Source of the DNA: Hysterangium stoloniferum
Taxonomy: Eukaryota > Basidiomycota > Agaricomycetes > Hysterangiales > Hysterangiaceae
DNA length: 64,000 nucleotides
Reading direction: 5' to 3'
NCBI GenBank assembly: GCA_015178975.1
Contig: WHVD01000008.1
Coordinates: 1,240,001-1,304,000 of the forward strand
A model generated the notes under the pieces. That model ran no database searches. It was not told where the DNA came from and saw nothing but the letters and a program-made list of their open reading frames with translations. The translations under genes were made by a program, and so were the position numbers. Below, in pieces: positions 22,626 through 32,660 of the stretch (position 1 is its first letter; each line of letters opens with the position of its first letter).

Positions 22626-23184
22626 GAACATTACATCATCATATATGCTACAATGGAAAATGGTGGGAAACTCCTTGGAATATTCCAGCAGTTTCCAGGT
22701 AAAATACATACATACATTCAGCCTTCTTGTATAGCTCCAGTATGTGATTGTGATAACATGCTCTACTGTAATACAGGTATCATTGAAGTTAGAGGCCCAA
22801 GAATCAGTCCAGTTGATTTTGGATTCTTCAGCTTTATACTGGTGAACTAATATTGGCACATCCTATGATTGCTCAAATGCCAATTTTGTCTGGGTATAGA
22901 TTCTGGTATTTTTCAAACATTTTCTGAACCTGTTGAAGACAGCATCTTAAAGCAAAATCTGAAGCATCCATGTATAGCCAATAAGGCATTCTGCTGACTA
23001 AATGGCCTAAGATGGGAGTAGAACCCAATGCAGTTTTAACATCAGGCTCATGCTTGTTCAGCATTCCAAGCCCAACAAGTCCCTTTCTATTAAAGAGCAA
23101 ACAAGGGAGAAATGATCCATGAATAAAATGGTATATACATATGCTGAAAAATTGCAGTTCTGATACTTTGCTCATTCTCTTCAC
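22575..23184 (-). pseudogene. Ty3/gypsy polymerase fragment (reverse transcriptase end to RNase H)
   Basis: Minus strand: DVKTALGSTPILGH, then YWLYMDASDFALRCCLQQVQ (about 22920-22990), the start of the Ty3 RNase H domain with its TDASD-like motif, and after a frame change DSWASNFNDTCITVEHVI then TYWSYT (about 22735-22810). In relatives the last block reads VERVIAYWSR. Here Arg is His, a change expected from CpG decay of CGT to CAT. Stops and frameshifts make it dead. A homologous plus-strand fragment lies at 60870-62030. Confidence 0.75.
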
Positions 23185-23532
23185 CTCACTCTTCTACTAC
23201 TGTTTGTAATCCCATTTTCAGACCTCCACCTCATTGCACATCCTTCCACCTTTCATCCCAAGTTAGTATAAAGTCTCCTCCTTACATTGTACTTTCATTT
23301 AGTTCAAATATTTCTTAAGATTCCAGTTCTTGACTTACAGTAGGTTCTCTTGCTCTAGTTTCATTATCAATCTTATCCTCATACACTGGGCTTCAGCAAA
23401 CCTGAGACTTAGATCATCCTTGACCTTAGACTCTAACCCTCCAGTTCTCAGCTACTGTAAGTGTCAATTATATTTTAGTTTGAGTCATACTTATTTGTTT
23501 TGAAATACCAGAGCATCCAAACAATTTGTGTG

Positions 23533-23566
23533 CAAGGGTGCAACACATAAGTTGAAGTCAAGCTCC
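23533..23566 (-). mobile_element. Family A LTR box, isolated fragment
   Basis: The complement of 23533-23566 reads GTGGAGCTTGACTTCAACTT then ATGTGTTGCACCC, the box also present at 47479, 50810, 52485 and 62666. Surrounding LTR sequence cannot be delimited by eye. Confidence 0.5.
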
Positions 23567-23756
23567 ACTTGTCTCCAAAACCAGACCTCCCAGTCAGATA
23601 TGTATGGCCTCCCAGTTCTCCACCTTAATCATTTCTACTCTTTGACACATTAACAGTGCAGAACTCAAGAGTTACTAATCTTGCTACCTTGTCCAATTGC
23701 TTTCTCCCAAGCTTCCCAGAGAGCAGTGAAATGGGTGGTGAGATCTGATCAATGTG

Positions 23757-24106
23757 TTATATTGAGCAGAGCAGGTTCTCAGCATTCAAGAGGCCAATGT
23801 TGGAAACAGCATCATATATCACAGCAAGTGCTTTCCATGCCTCTGCAGCTGCTTGCATTGATTTGATTCCAAAACTGAGGGGGTTCTTGACATTGAGTAT
23901 AATCATGCTCTTTGCATAGGCATCACATTGTGCCCACTCACCTGGGGTTGTGTCACAGAACCCCAACATCTCATCACCATTGGTGCTTGCAATTCAGATG
24001 GTTGTCCAATGATACTTCCAATGAGGTAACTGTGTACTCCCCTAGCATTGGCCATAGACAAAAGGTCTCCTTCTGGAGTACCACTTGCTCCCCTCAAAAT
24101 CCTCAT
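23757..24106 (-). pseudogene. Ty1/copia gag fragment (UBN2-like)
   Basis: The minus ORF at 23757-23969 reads WAQCDAYAKSMIILNVKNPL, then AAEAWKALAVIYDA and NAENLL, the pattern of copia gag proteins (W..DA.A...I...; A.EAW..L...Y). An overlapping frame upstream to 24106 continues it with a frame change. No pol follows on either side. It is not the same copy as the compact element at 21108. Confidence 0.65.
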
Positions 24107-24253
24107 CAGCAGGAAGTTGGAATAAAGCTGGTTATGTGGATATGCTTAGTGGTCAATTATGGTCAAATCGGGTGTTAGTGCCATTTCATGTCAGTGTCAG
24201 CATGACTTCAGGTCAATGTTGATTTCAACTCAGTGCACTGGGATAACCCCTCT

Positions 24254-24544
24254 CCAAAAAAATTTAGGATCCTTAGTAGAGCCTTACATATTTTATATAA
24301 ACTCCAACAATCATCCATTGAATCAGTATAAGAGTTAAAATTGGTAAGGCATCTTTTGAGGATCCAAAAGTTCATTGAATTTTAAACTATGCAATCACAT
24401 GTTAGATCCTTAACCAATTTTAACTTGGTTGTGGATCTTTAAGGATCCAAAAGTTCATTGGATTCTAAACCTGCCAATCACATGTTGGATGAGTAATTGG
24501 TGGAGCTTATATAAGCCTCTACTGAGGATCCTAAACATTTTTGG
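24254..24544. mobile_element. MITE-like element with about 50-bp terminal inverted repeats
   Basis: The left end CCAAAAAAATTTAGGATCCT and the complement of the right end CCAAAAATGTTTAGGATCCT match and continue with (T/C)AGTAGAG(C/G)CTTA...TATA(A)AAGCTCC-like sequence. The 291-bp interior has a direct duplication starting GGATCCAAAAGTTCATTG at 24360 and 24443. No ORF. No clear target duplication, so the superfamily is unassigned. Confidence 0.7.
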
Positions 24545-25268
24545 CTTTTCCCGGTGAGTGGTCGGTTCGAGGGTCAGCACGGTTTTGCGTCAGTGTCTTA
24601 TTCGTATCAATTTGTTATTCAGTGACTTGAGACGAGGTTCATAACCTATAACAAATATAATTTCTCAGTCGACACATAAAGTGAGAATCGACTGAGACAG
24701 AAGAACCTTATTGTATACTGAGACATTCCATATATATCGTTGTCCTGAGTACTCGTAAGCCTTGAACAACAGGCGGCGATCAGTGCCTGGTATCTTCTTG
24801 CGGGCCTTGCACTCGGGTCGGAAACTTAGAGAAAGACTGATGCCATCAATTTTCCTTTGGTAAGAATGCTCCCCGTCGGTACAAGCTGATTCGTCCACAC
24901 CCATTTATTTATTCATTCAACACTGCAAGGCGAATTATAATATGACACGAACACGTCAATTAAATCAACGTACTACAGCGCCACACTTACGCGCTTTAGG
25001 CTTTGGCGAATGCGGAGGATGAGGACATGGTAGAAGCAGCAGGAGTGGACTCCAGTGGACGCGATTTGACAGTTGAAAATTCATGCGGTACTTACTGGCG
25101 ATACTGACCTTCCCTTTCATAATTAGTGTGGGACAGCAGTCACCATGCAGCTCAACCTCCGCTTATGAAGTTGATTGACCAAATCCGCAGTCTCCGAGCT
25201 GCTCCAATAGTTCAGTCTACAACGAACATTGTTTTCCTTACGACTTCTTGCCTCGATTCTTCCCTACA
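24545..25268. other. Intergenic, upstream of the GH16 gene
   Basis: A minus ORF at 24665-24904 has no family features. Otherwise no gene, RNA or repeat is seen. Composition returns to that of the gene-rich part. Confidence 0.4.
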
Positions 25269-26601
25269 ATGTTTTCATCCCGATTGAATAACCTCTGTTT
25301 AGGTATCGTCATATTGTCTTCTGCTGTTCAAGGGCAGTACCAGCTCAGTAAAACTTACGCTGGCAGCACTTTTTTTGACGATTGGGTGTTCTATAACAAC
25401 TGTACGTCGAAGCCACAATTAACAGACCGTCTAGACAACTGAATATCGGTTGGACAGTTGACAATTTAACAAATGGCGATGCCATCTTCGTGTCACAAGC
25501 AGTAGCAAACCAGAGCAAGCTGGCCTTTGTGAACTCGGCAGGAAACGCGATCATAAAAGTCGACAATTCAACACTAGTCCCTTTCAATGATAAACGAAGC
25601 ACTGTTCGCATCACTTCCTCAGATGCGTATGGCGTGGGTAGTGTGTGGATTGCAGACATGTTACATGTACCTTTTGGTGTAGGTGTGTGTCAGAAGCGTT
25701 TTAAATCGAGAGGCTCCTATTAACATTACCAACAGCGTCTGGCCCGCTTGGTGGAGCCAAGCTGCCGATTGGCCTAAAGGCGGTGAAATTGGCACGTTTG
25801 AAGGAGTCAATCTAGTCACCAAAAACCAGATAGCATTACACACCGAACCTGTTCGTATCCATAACGCTGGTCAAGAAGAGATCGCGGTTTATGGTTTCAT
25901 TCTCTATCTAGGGCTGTAACCTCAACCAAGCATCAGCATCGTTAACAGGCACAGTCAACTCTACAGACTGCTCTTTCTCGACAAATAGTAACCAAGGGTG
26001 TGTGGTTACAGACCCGCGACCACAGAGCTATGGTGCTGCATTTGCACAGGCTGGTGGAGGGGTTTTCGTAACCGAGTTTGCTGAACAGGGCATTTCCGTC
26101 TGGTTCTTCCCGGTTCGTGTTATTGGCAATATTGTCGTTTGCATTCTGACATATACAATGGACAGCGGGCTAACGTGCCAGACTCGGTAAATAACGCTGG
26201 AAGTGGCAACTTCAGCACCTCCACGCTCGGCACGCCAGTCGCCAATTATCCTACAAAGGCTGCACCACGGATACGTTCTTCGAACCTCGACATCTCATAT
26301 TTGATATTACGCTTTGTGGGGATTTGTGCGTGATCAGCTTCTAACGCAAATAGAACGAATGCTGATGCAGTCCCACAGTGCTGGCAATTCCTCTGTCTTC
26401 GCACAGACCTGCTCTGGCACATGCTACAACGACTACGTCATCGAACCCCCGTCAACCTACGACAACGCGTTTTTCGAAGTAAAGAGCGTAAAGGTGCTCA
26501 AGGATTCAATTGTGAAAGGTAATGCGGCAGCACGGCTCGACATGAACATGAACGTCCTCGCCATTGTTGGTGCCTTTCTAGTATGGTCGATGCTGTTGTA
26601 G
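25269..26601 (+). pseudogene. GH16-family endo-beta-1,3(4)-glucanase, decayed (two frameshifts, catalytic Asp lost)
   Basis: Model: exons 25269-25401, 25458-25682, 25736-25850, 25912-26112, 26166-26325 and 26379-26601; introns 53-61 bp. Signal peptide-like start (MFSSRLNNLCLGIVILSSAV), then DNLTNGDAIFVSQAVANQSK, NDKRSTVRITSSDAYGVGSV, ADMLHVPFG and VWPAWWS, followed by GGEIGTFEGVNLV, FVTEFAEQGISVWFFP and CSGTCYNDYVI, all GH16 landmarks. The C-terminus is hydrophobic (NVLAIVGAFLVWSMLL), fitting a GPI-anchor or membrane signal. Three defects are seen. The catalytic motif ExDxxE reads E-I-G-T-F-E (GGC at 25791-25793 instead of a GAC Asp codon). One base is missing in the Gly-Cys codons at about 25676-25680, just before intron 2. 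One base is missing near 26262-26266. All splice sites remain sound, so decay looks recent. The family hydrolyses wall or lichenan-type glucan outside the cell. Confidence 0.85.
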
Positions 26602-28193
26602 AAAGCGTATGCGCGCGGGGGAGGGAGTATGTCGAAATGGACCTGGGTTGGTAGACTTTAAACGTATGGTACACAAGCTTGTATCCCAGGCTGGAACGCG
26701 CCAAGGTCTAATGTATACTTATTTTGGTCGAAATTTGCCGGCTTAAAATCTGCCATGGTTTATGTTAGTTTATAGATGTTGTGTAATGGCTCACGACCGA
26801 GCTTCCAGCATTCATTACATTCATTATATAACTTCGTTGAACTCCCTTCCCTTCACACAGGACCAAGACCCCCTTTAGGTACCTCGACAACACTCACTGC
26901 TTGCAAAAGTTTTGTATTCAAGTCAATGTGGCAGAACACCTGGGGGGATGTCGCTGGCCTGAGTTACCTGGGCAGTGGCCCCCCAGCTGTAGTTCCCATA
27001 ATACTGTGCTTTCTGGAGGTTGGCCTTGAAGCAGCCGAAATATTAAACGAGGGACACACTGACCTGGGGCGCATTTGGAAGCGTGCCGGGATTCAAACTC
27101 GACCGAGGGTACCCATGGTCAACGTTCACCCATCAGGCTTAAGGTTGTACAAGGCTGAAAGGGACAACGGACCATATACTGATGGATTGTTTGGCGCCTG
27201 GACACCAGACAGTGGAATGTGGGAGATAACGAAAAGGGCCTGGATGCGGCCCGGCCTGAGCAACGCTGGAATGATCCTCCGGAATGAATAACAGCTACAA
27301 GATTCCGATCCCGAGACACACAAACCCCGATTCTCATGACGGAAGCTACATAACCTATCTGAAAAATGTGCTGCGAAATACGGATAAATCAAGAGGACGA
27401 AGCAATGAAAGAAATCGCCGCAAGTGAAATACAGCACGCTGACAAATGGGTAAAAGTAATACCAACCAAGCCGCGTACAAACAGACCTCTTCTACAAACT
27501 CGGCCATCCCCCTTAGCTTTGCGAACAGACTTGGCAGGAGGGCTGGGAAATGCAAAGCCTGGTCAGATACCGCGAAGGGTATTGCAGGGGTATTAGTGGA
27601 TATTAACAGTAGGAGACCTCCATGAGGTCTACTCTGGTGGAAGCTGACACTAGCAGCTCATGCTGTTGTGTTTAGATGAATTTGTTCGGGTGGTATGCGT
27701 GCATGACGCCGTGTTTTTATATGCTATGATCCTTTTATGGCATCTCCTGGCACTAGCCAGTCGACCAAAACGAGCTTCGCTACTCAGTGCCCTAAACGCT
27801 CCATAAAAATCACCTACTTCATGTTGAAAATATACGATGGGTTTTCATGCGGGTGAAGGGTGACAAGTCCCCTTACGGAATACAACCGATGACTAAGCTA
27901 CTATAAAGTACTACAGGCCGAATTGTGTCCATCAAATAAATCGAATATCCACCTGATAATATAATATAACCCAAAAAAGAGCACACGGCCATGTCATCCT
28001 CAACGTTGCAACATATACCAATATATCCCAACACTTCATACGCTCTAACGTTGTTCTTGTCACAGACACTTTGTCCACTTTTTCATTTATGATCATGAGA
28101 TCAACATCAATTTTGGTTCTTTTTAATTCTTTGACGATTTAGAGGTGGCTACACATGGGGCTCTTCTACTATTAAAGAAGCATTAACTATTGG
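26602..28193. other. Intergenic, no gene recognised
   Basis: A plus ORF at 26776-27291 (171 codons) overlaps minus ORFs of similar quality and has no recognisable domain or homologous splice pattern, so I do not call it. 27600-28190 is AT-rich with nothing recognised. Confidence 0.4.
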
Positions 28194-28266
28194 GTTCGTG
28201 TAGATCAGTGGTTAGATCGTTTGTCTTACACACAAAAGGTCGCAGGTTCGAAACCTGCCACGAACA
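28194..28266 (+). tRNA. tRNA-Val, anticodon UAC
   Basis: Full cloverleaf: acceptor GTTCGTG/CACGAAC (7 of 7 pairs), D stem GATC/GATC, anticodon stem TTTGT/ACAAA with loop CTTACAC (U33 present, anticodon TAC), T stem GCAGG/CCTGC with loop TTCGAAA, discriminator A. There is no intron. A T7 run (28267-28273) follows directly and serves as the Pol III terminator. A-box-like and B-box-like (GGTTCGAAACC) promoters are internal. It decodes GUA Val codons. Confidence 0.95.
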
Positions 28267-28795
28267 TTTTTTTCCACATTTTTCATCTACAAGCTGCGAT
28301 GTCTTTTAACTGAGATTGATTACTTGGAATCTTACTAGCACTTTATGGTGCTAATTCAATAGGTTACACTTTTGTTACTTTTGTCCTTAAATTCTTTGTG
28401 TACAGGTCGATGGATATCGACGAGCTAGGTACAGCCTGCTATTCTTGAAAGATTTCACCACGAGAGGCGCCAGAGACGTCAACAGGACAGTTCATATCTC
28501 ACAACTTTACATGGATTCTCATATGGCCATACAATATTATTCACTGAGATCATTCAGAAGTAAGAATAACCAGTAGTCTGTCTCCTAATGGCTTCCGAGC
28601 TGGTTATCAAATTATGGGATTGGAAATCACGAAGGTTACGGGGGCATGGGACTGAGATGGCTTGAAGCCATAGTATATTCAAGCTGGGATGACTTCCCTT
28701 AAATCTTAGTACCTTTCGCATGGTCGTAAACTGTACGGCTTCGTTTTAAATACGAATTAATGTGACAATCATAATGAAAGAACAACCATTCCTTC
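28267..28795. other. Intergenic between tRNA-Val and the ABC gene
   Basis: No coding or RNA feature beyond the terminator. It lies downstream of the 3' end of the minus-strand ABC gene. Confidence 0.5.
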
Positions 28796-31644
28796 TCACT
28801 CATTTACTGCATTGACATTATCTCCCTGCAAAATATATGACACAAACAGTGAGAAAATAAGGATGTCACGAGCATTGGTACTTACATCTAGTAGAAACGC
28901 TTTTGCTTGAATGTTGTATAACTTCGCGTATTCACCACTCATTGTCAACAAATCGGCGTGTCTGCCTTGTTCAACTATTTGTCCTTTTTGCATAACACTG
29001 CCACGGCGTGTCAGTTCGTGTAATATGGCTTGAGAGAAGCGGACTAACAGAATAAGATCCGCGCGTTTTGTCAGGTAACCGAATCGGTGGGTAACATATA
29101 CCTGCGTCCTTATGGTTCATTTTCCAATGGATGTAAAATTCAAGCTCACCATAGTCTTTCCCTGTTCAGTACTCAGAGAACGCAATCTCTCGAAAAGCTC
29201 ATACTCCATTTTAGGGTCCAGTGAAGCACTGGGCTCGTCAACGGCAATAAGTTTAATGTTCTCTCCAGAGGCACGTAAAAATAAGCGCGACCTTTATTTA
29301 ATGAATTATATGTCAGCTCCATCGTAAATATTATAAACACTCACAGTGCGAGTCGTTGCCATTGACCGGCAGAGACATCTGCATATTTGGATAGTTCTTC
29401 GACCTTGTCTTGGAATGTTTGACTACCCTTAGAAAAAGAGGAAGAGTAGCCCCGCATGTGTGGTCGAAGAACAGTATCGAATCCTTTTGACTGGGAGTCT
29501 GCTAGTTCGAGGGCTCCTCCAAGTCGTGCTGCTTCCCTAACCGGATCTTCGTTTTCCTTTTCGCATGGAGACATAACTCCAAGATCTACATCAGGAAGTC
29601 CTAGCGATATATTTTCACGGATAGAGAGAGGATAATGGCTATATGTTTGATATAGCATGGCCGCCGATCGACGAACGTCCGAGGCAATGTAAGAATTGAT
29701 TGGTGCCCCGTCAATAGATATAGTTCCAGACGTTGCGTCGTACAATCGATTGAAAAGTTTTAAAAGAGTGGATTTCCCGCTTCCATTAACTCCGACAATG
29801 ACCACGGTTTGCCCTTTTTGGATTGTGAAAGAGGTATTCCTGATGACATCTTTATCGGACGCCTTGGGATACGCAAAAGAGACATTTCTACAGAATCAGG
29901 CGCCATGAACAGAACAAAAGAAAAAGGTCGCATACTCAAACTTAATCTCCATTCCCTTTGAAATCTCGTTTCCACTTGGATATGATAACTTCCCGTCCAC
30001 TATTTTATTGGCATGGTCTCCTATTTCATACAATTCCTTTATCTGTTTAAGGATGTCTCGGATAGATGATTCTTGCATGAAAATGGAATAGAGGGTGTCA
30101 GTTAGTGTGCTCGATGCTTGCTGCATGAGAGCAACGGATGCCAGTGAGAAGTTTGTCGGCGAACCCAAAATCATAAGTGCATAAAATATCTGCAGTTCGG
30201 TCAATAAAGTTTATTAATAGGGGAAGATGATAGCTACCAAAGGAATTTCTTCCTTAAGAGAATTTGCGAGTGCCCCTAGGATGGGCCGATGTATGCCGTC
30301 GAGTGATCTATCTGGATACTCATCTGAGGTATCCCCAAGATGTGTCCGAGCCTTCGACCACTCTATCTGAAGTTCAATACTGCGCAACTGGCTAGGGTAT
30401 ATAAATACCTCGTTGTATATATTCTGAGAGTGCGTCGCTAATTACCTCCACTCGATGCAGCGGACGCTTGACCATTTCAAGCAGCGATGACATCCGGCGA
30501 TAATGAGGATTAGAATCCCATGTATATGAAACTGAAATGGAATAGTAAGGGGAATCGGGCAAAAATTGCATGAATGGAACCAACCGCGACTCCTGAGACT
30601 TCCGGATTGGTATGATAACAGCTCGGAAATGGTTGTTGCGAGGCAAAGTACCACAAACCAGTGACCCCCGGGTTGAGAGCGGACCGCTCCGAAGAGGAAT
30701 AACAGCTGTGACGAAATATCGGAGAACGAGCTCAATCTCCGAATAAGATCTTCAAAACGCTGCCAAGCACCACCGTGGCCCCCGTATCCAAAGAAATGAT
30801 TGATCCTGGTTGTGGTTTGGGGATCTAAAATTTCTCATCAAAGGGAAAATGTTTGGGATAAAAATTCCCACACCTTCAAATGAAGGCAAATCTAAATTCA
30901 GACTGGCTATGTAAAGGTTGAGTATTAGACACCAGCGTAGTCTCTGGTAGGGCGAAGCTGTGCACCCCACTCACCTTTCATCACTCGAGCATCAAAGAGA
31001 TAGCGAATTCTTCCTGAAAGAGTCATCTTGATCTTCCTCCTTTTCATGGAATCAGCATCGAGGCGCAACTAATTTTCCTACAAACGCACCTCCAGCTCAC
31101 TAGAATTGTATTGAGCGTAGAAAATCCTAACTGACACAGGATAGCTATAGTCAACTCCTGGGCATCTACTGTTTGGTCCGTTATAGCCTTTTGTATCTTC
31201 ATAGATGATTCAATATTAGATTCTATCAGAAACACAATCTTACTATGTTCAGAAGACGACTGGAAAAGTAGAGTCCGGCCACATTCTACATTTGTAGTGA
31301 TTAGCTGATGGCTGTTATTAAAAAAGAAGTTAATTTACCTGCGTACTGCTCCATAGCGTTGAAGAAAGGTAAATTATCATCATGAAAGGCGCAACGTCAT
31401 AGCATTCTTTCAAAAACGTATAAACCAAAGGCAACATGAGCGAGGTCTCTTTCCCGTAGTTAATAAGTGATTGGCCTGAGACACTCCATACAGGCTCAAT
31501 GCTGACTTCGTCCATAATCGTCCAGATTCCAATATCTCGAAAGGTTATTTTAGCTTTAGGAGGCTTTGTTATAGGGCCATCTTCACCCTCTTCTTTCAAA
31601 AGTGGTTCCCGCAGTGTGCTGGTAGCAGAAGAGTCGGTGGCCAT
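28796..31644 (-). CDS. ABC half-transporter (MsbA/ABCB-like), copy A
   Basis: Start ATG at 31644 (MATDSSATSTLREPL); stop TGA 28796-28798. About a dozen short introns with good sites; the exons read in order on the minus strand. The N-terminal part (KETSLMLPLVYTFLKECYDV, APFMMIIYLSS, FSSRLLNI, SWRRKIKMTLSGRIRYLFDA) is the membrane domain with hydrophobic segments. The nucleotide-binding domain has Walker A GVNGSGKST (about 29767-29793), a C-loop VSAGQWQRLAL (about 29344-29376), Walker B LIAVDEPSASLDP (about 29213-29252) and an H-loop VTHRFG. The C-terminus is QAKAFLLDGDNVNAVNE across a last intron. All ATPase residues look present. The C-loop SAGQ replaces the usual SGGQ. It should dimerise, possibly with the paralogue next door. 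Substrate unknown. Splice frames join without a break wherever I checked them. Confidence 0.85.
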
Positions 31645-32660
31645 GGGGGTCAAAAAGATTCCCTCTCTGGTTAAGGGAAGAGACGCATATATTATAACGT
31701 TTGTATTTAGGTGGCACTTACAGTGCCACGTACGGCCCGGCGTCCCTATCTAATGGTATCATAATGAAACATTGGCACTGGCACTACCAGGCTGCGTAAC
31801 GCAATTCAAACTGCATGGCTCATTCCGTCATCGTCCCCATACAATATATTGTCACAAAGTAGATGAATGTAGGAGATGGTATCCAGATATAGACATAGCT
31901 AGGATATGAAAGATTAAGTCTCTAGTCGTTGGTGCCCAGTTTTCTCGGTGAATGGCTGGCATGGATTCGGTTGTTACTGCTATTGGTTGACCGGCAGCGT
32001 TAGTTGGCGGCTGGAAGGTGATAAGGTGCGACCGGAAGGTGATCCGTTGCGACTTATAAAAAACAGCAATTAAGCCCCAAGTCACAATCCCATTTTTTTC
32101 TTCGATGAAAATTGAATACTTTGGTATATACTACCGAAAAATTTGAATATGTTACCGATTCAGCGTCGCCCATTTGTTAGCTGCCTCGAGTACCGGATAG
32201 TATGTTGTTCCTTTGAGTGAGCTCTACTGTCACTTCCCAACAGCAGTGCTGCTAACCGTTTCCTTGATAATTTTCCCGATACGGTCTCTTCATGCCCATC
32301 GTATAATTATGCCATAGATATAACTTGGTCATGGGTGTTCACCTTTGGTAAGTTGGAACGCAGTGCATACCAAACAACTATATAGTTTAGTTCATTTACG
32401 CGAACTATACCTATATAGTAATACGACCAAAAGCGTAACCTCTGATTAAAGTTGTCACCAAGAGGTACGCAAACTTCTCCTACAAGTTATTTGTATTGTC
32501 TTACTCATTCTACCTGCAGTTCCTAATTAAACTGGGCAAATAACTTTAACAGTTTTCTTTGTGCACTATTTTTGCATTCAACTTTTGTGGGATTCTTCGT
32601 TGTAACTCGACGACCATTGGAAGTAAAATGACATTCTAAATCAAGGAGAAAACATCCCCA
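31645..32660. other. Intergenic between the two ABC genes; probable promoter of copy A
   Basis: 1.0 kb with no coding signal. The CCATGG context surrounds the start codon of copy A. No transposon end seen. Confidence 0.5.

Noticed and set aside
25402-25457. Coding read-through reading NIGWTVDNLTNG upstream of the GH16 second exon
   Set aside because: A 56-bp intron GTACGT...GGACAG joins YNN directly to FDNLTNGD, which matches the family; the read-through residues are intronic.
26776-27291. 171-codon plus ORF
   Set aside because: No domain, competing minus-strand ORFs of similar length, no splice context; not called as a gene.
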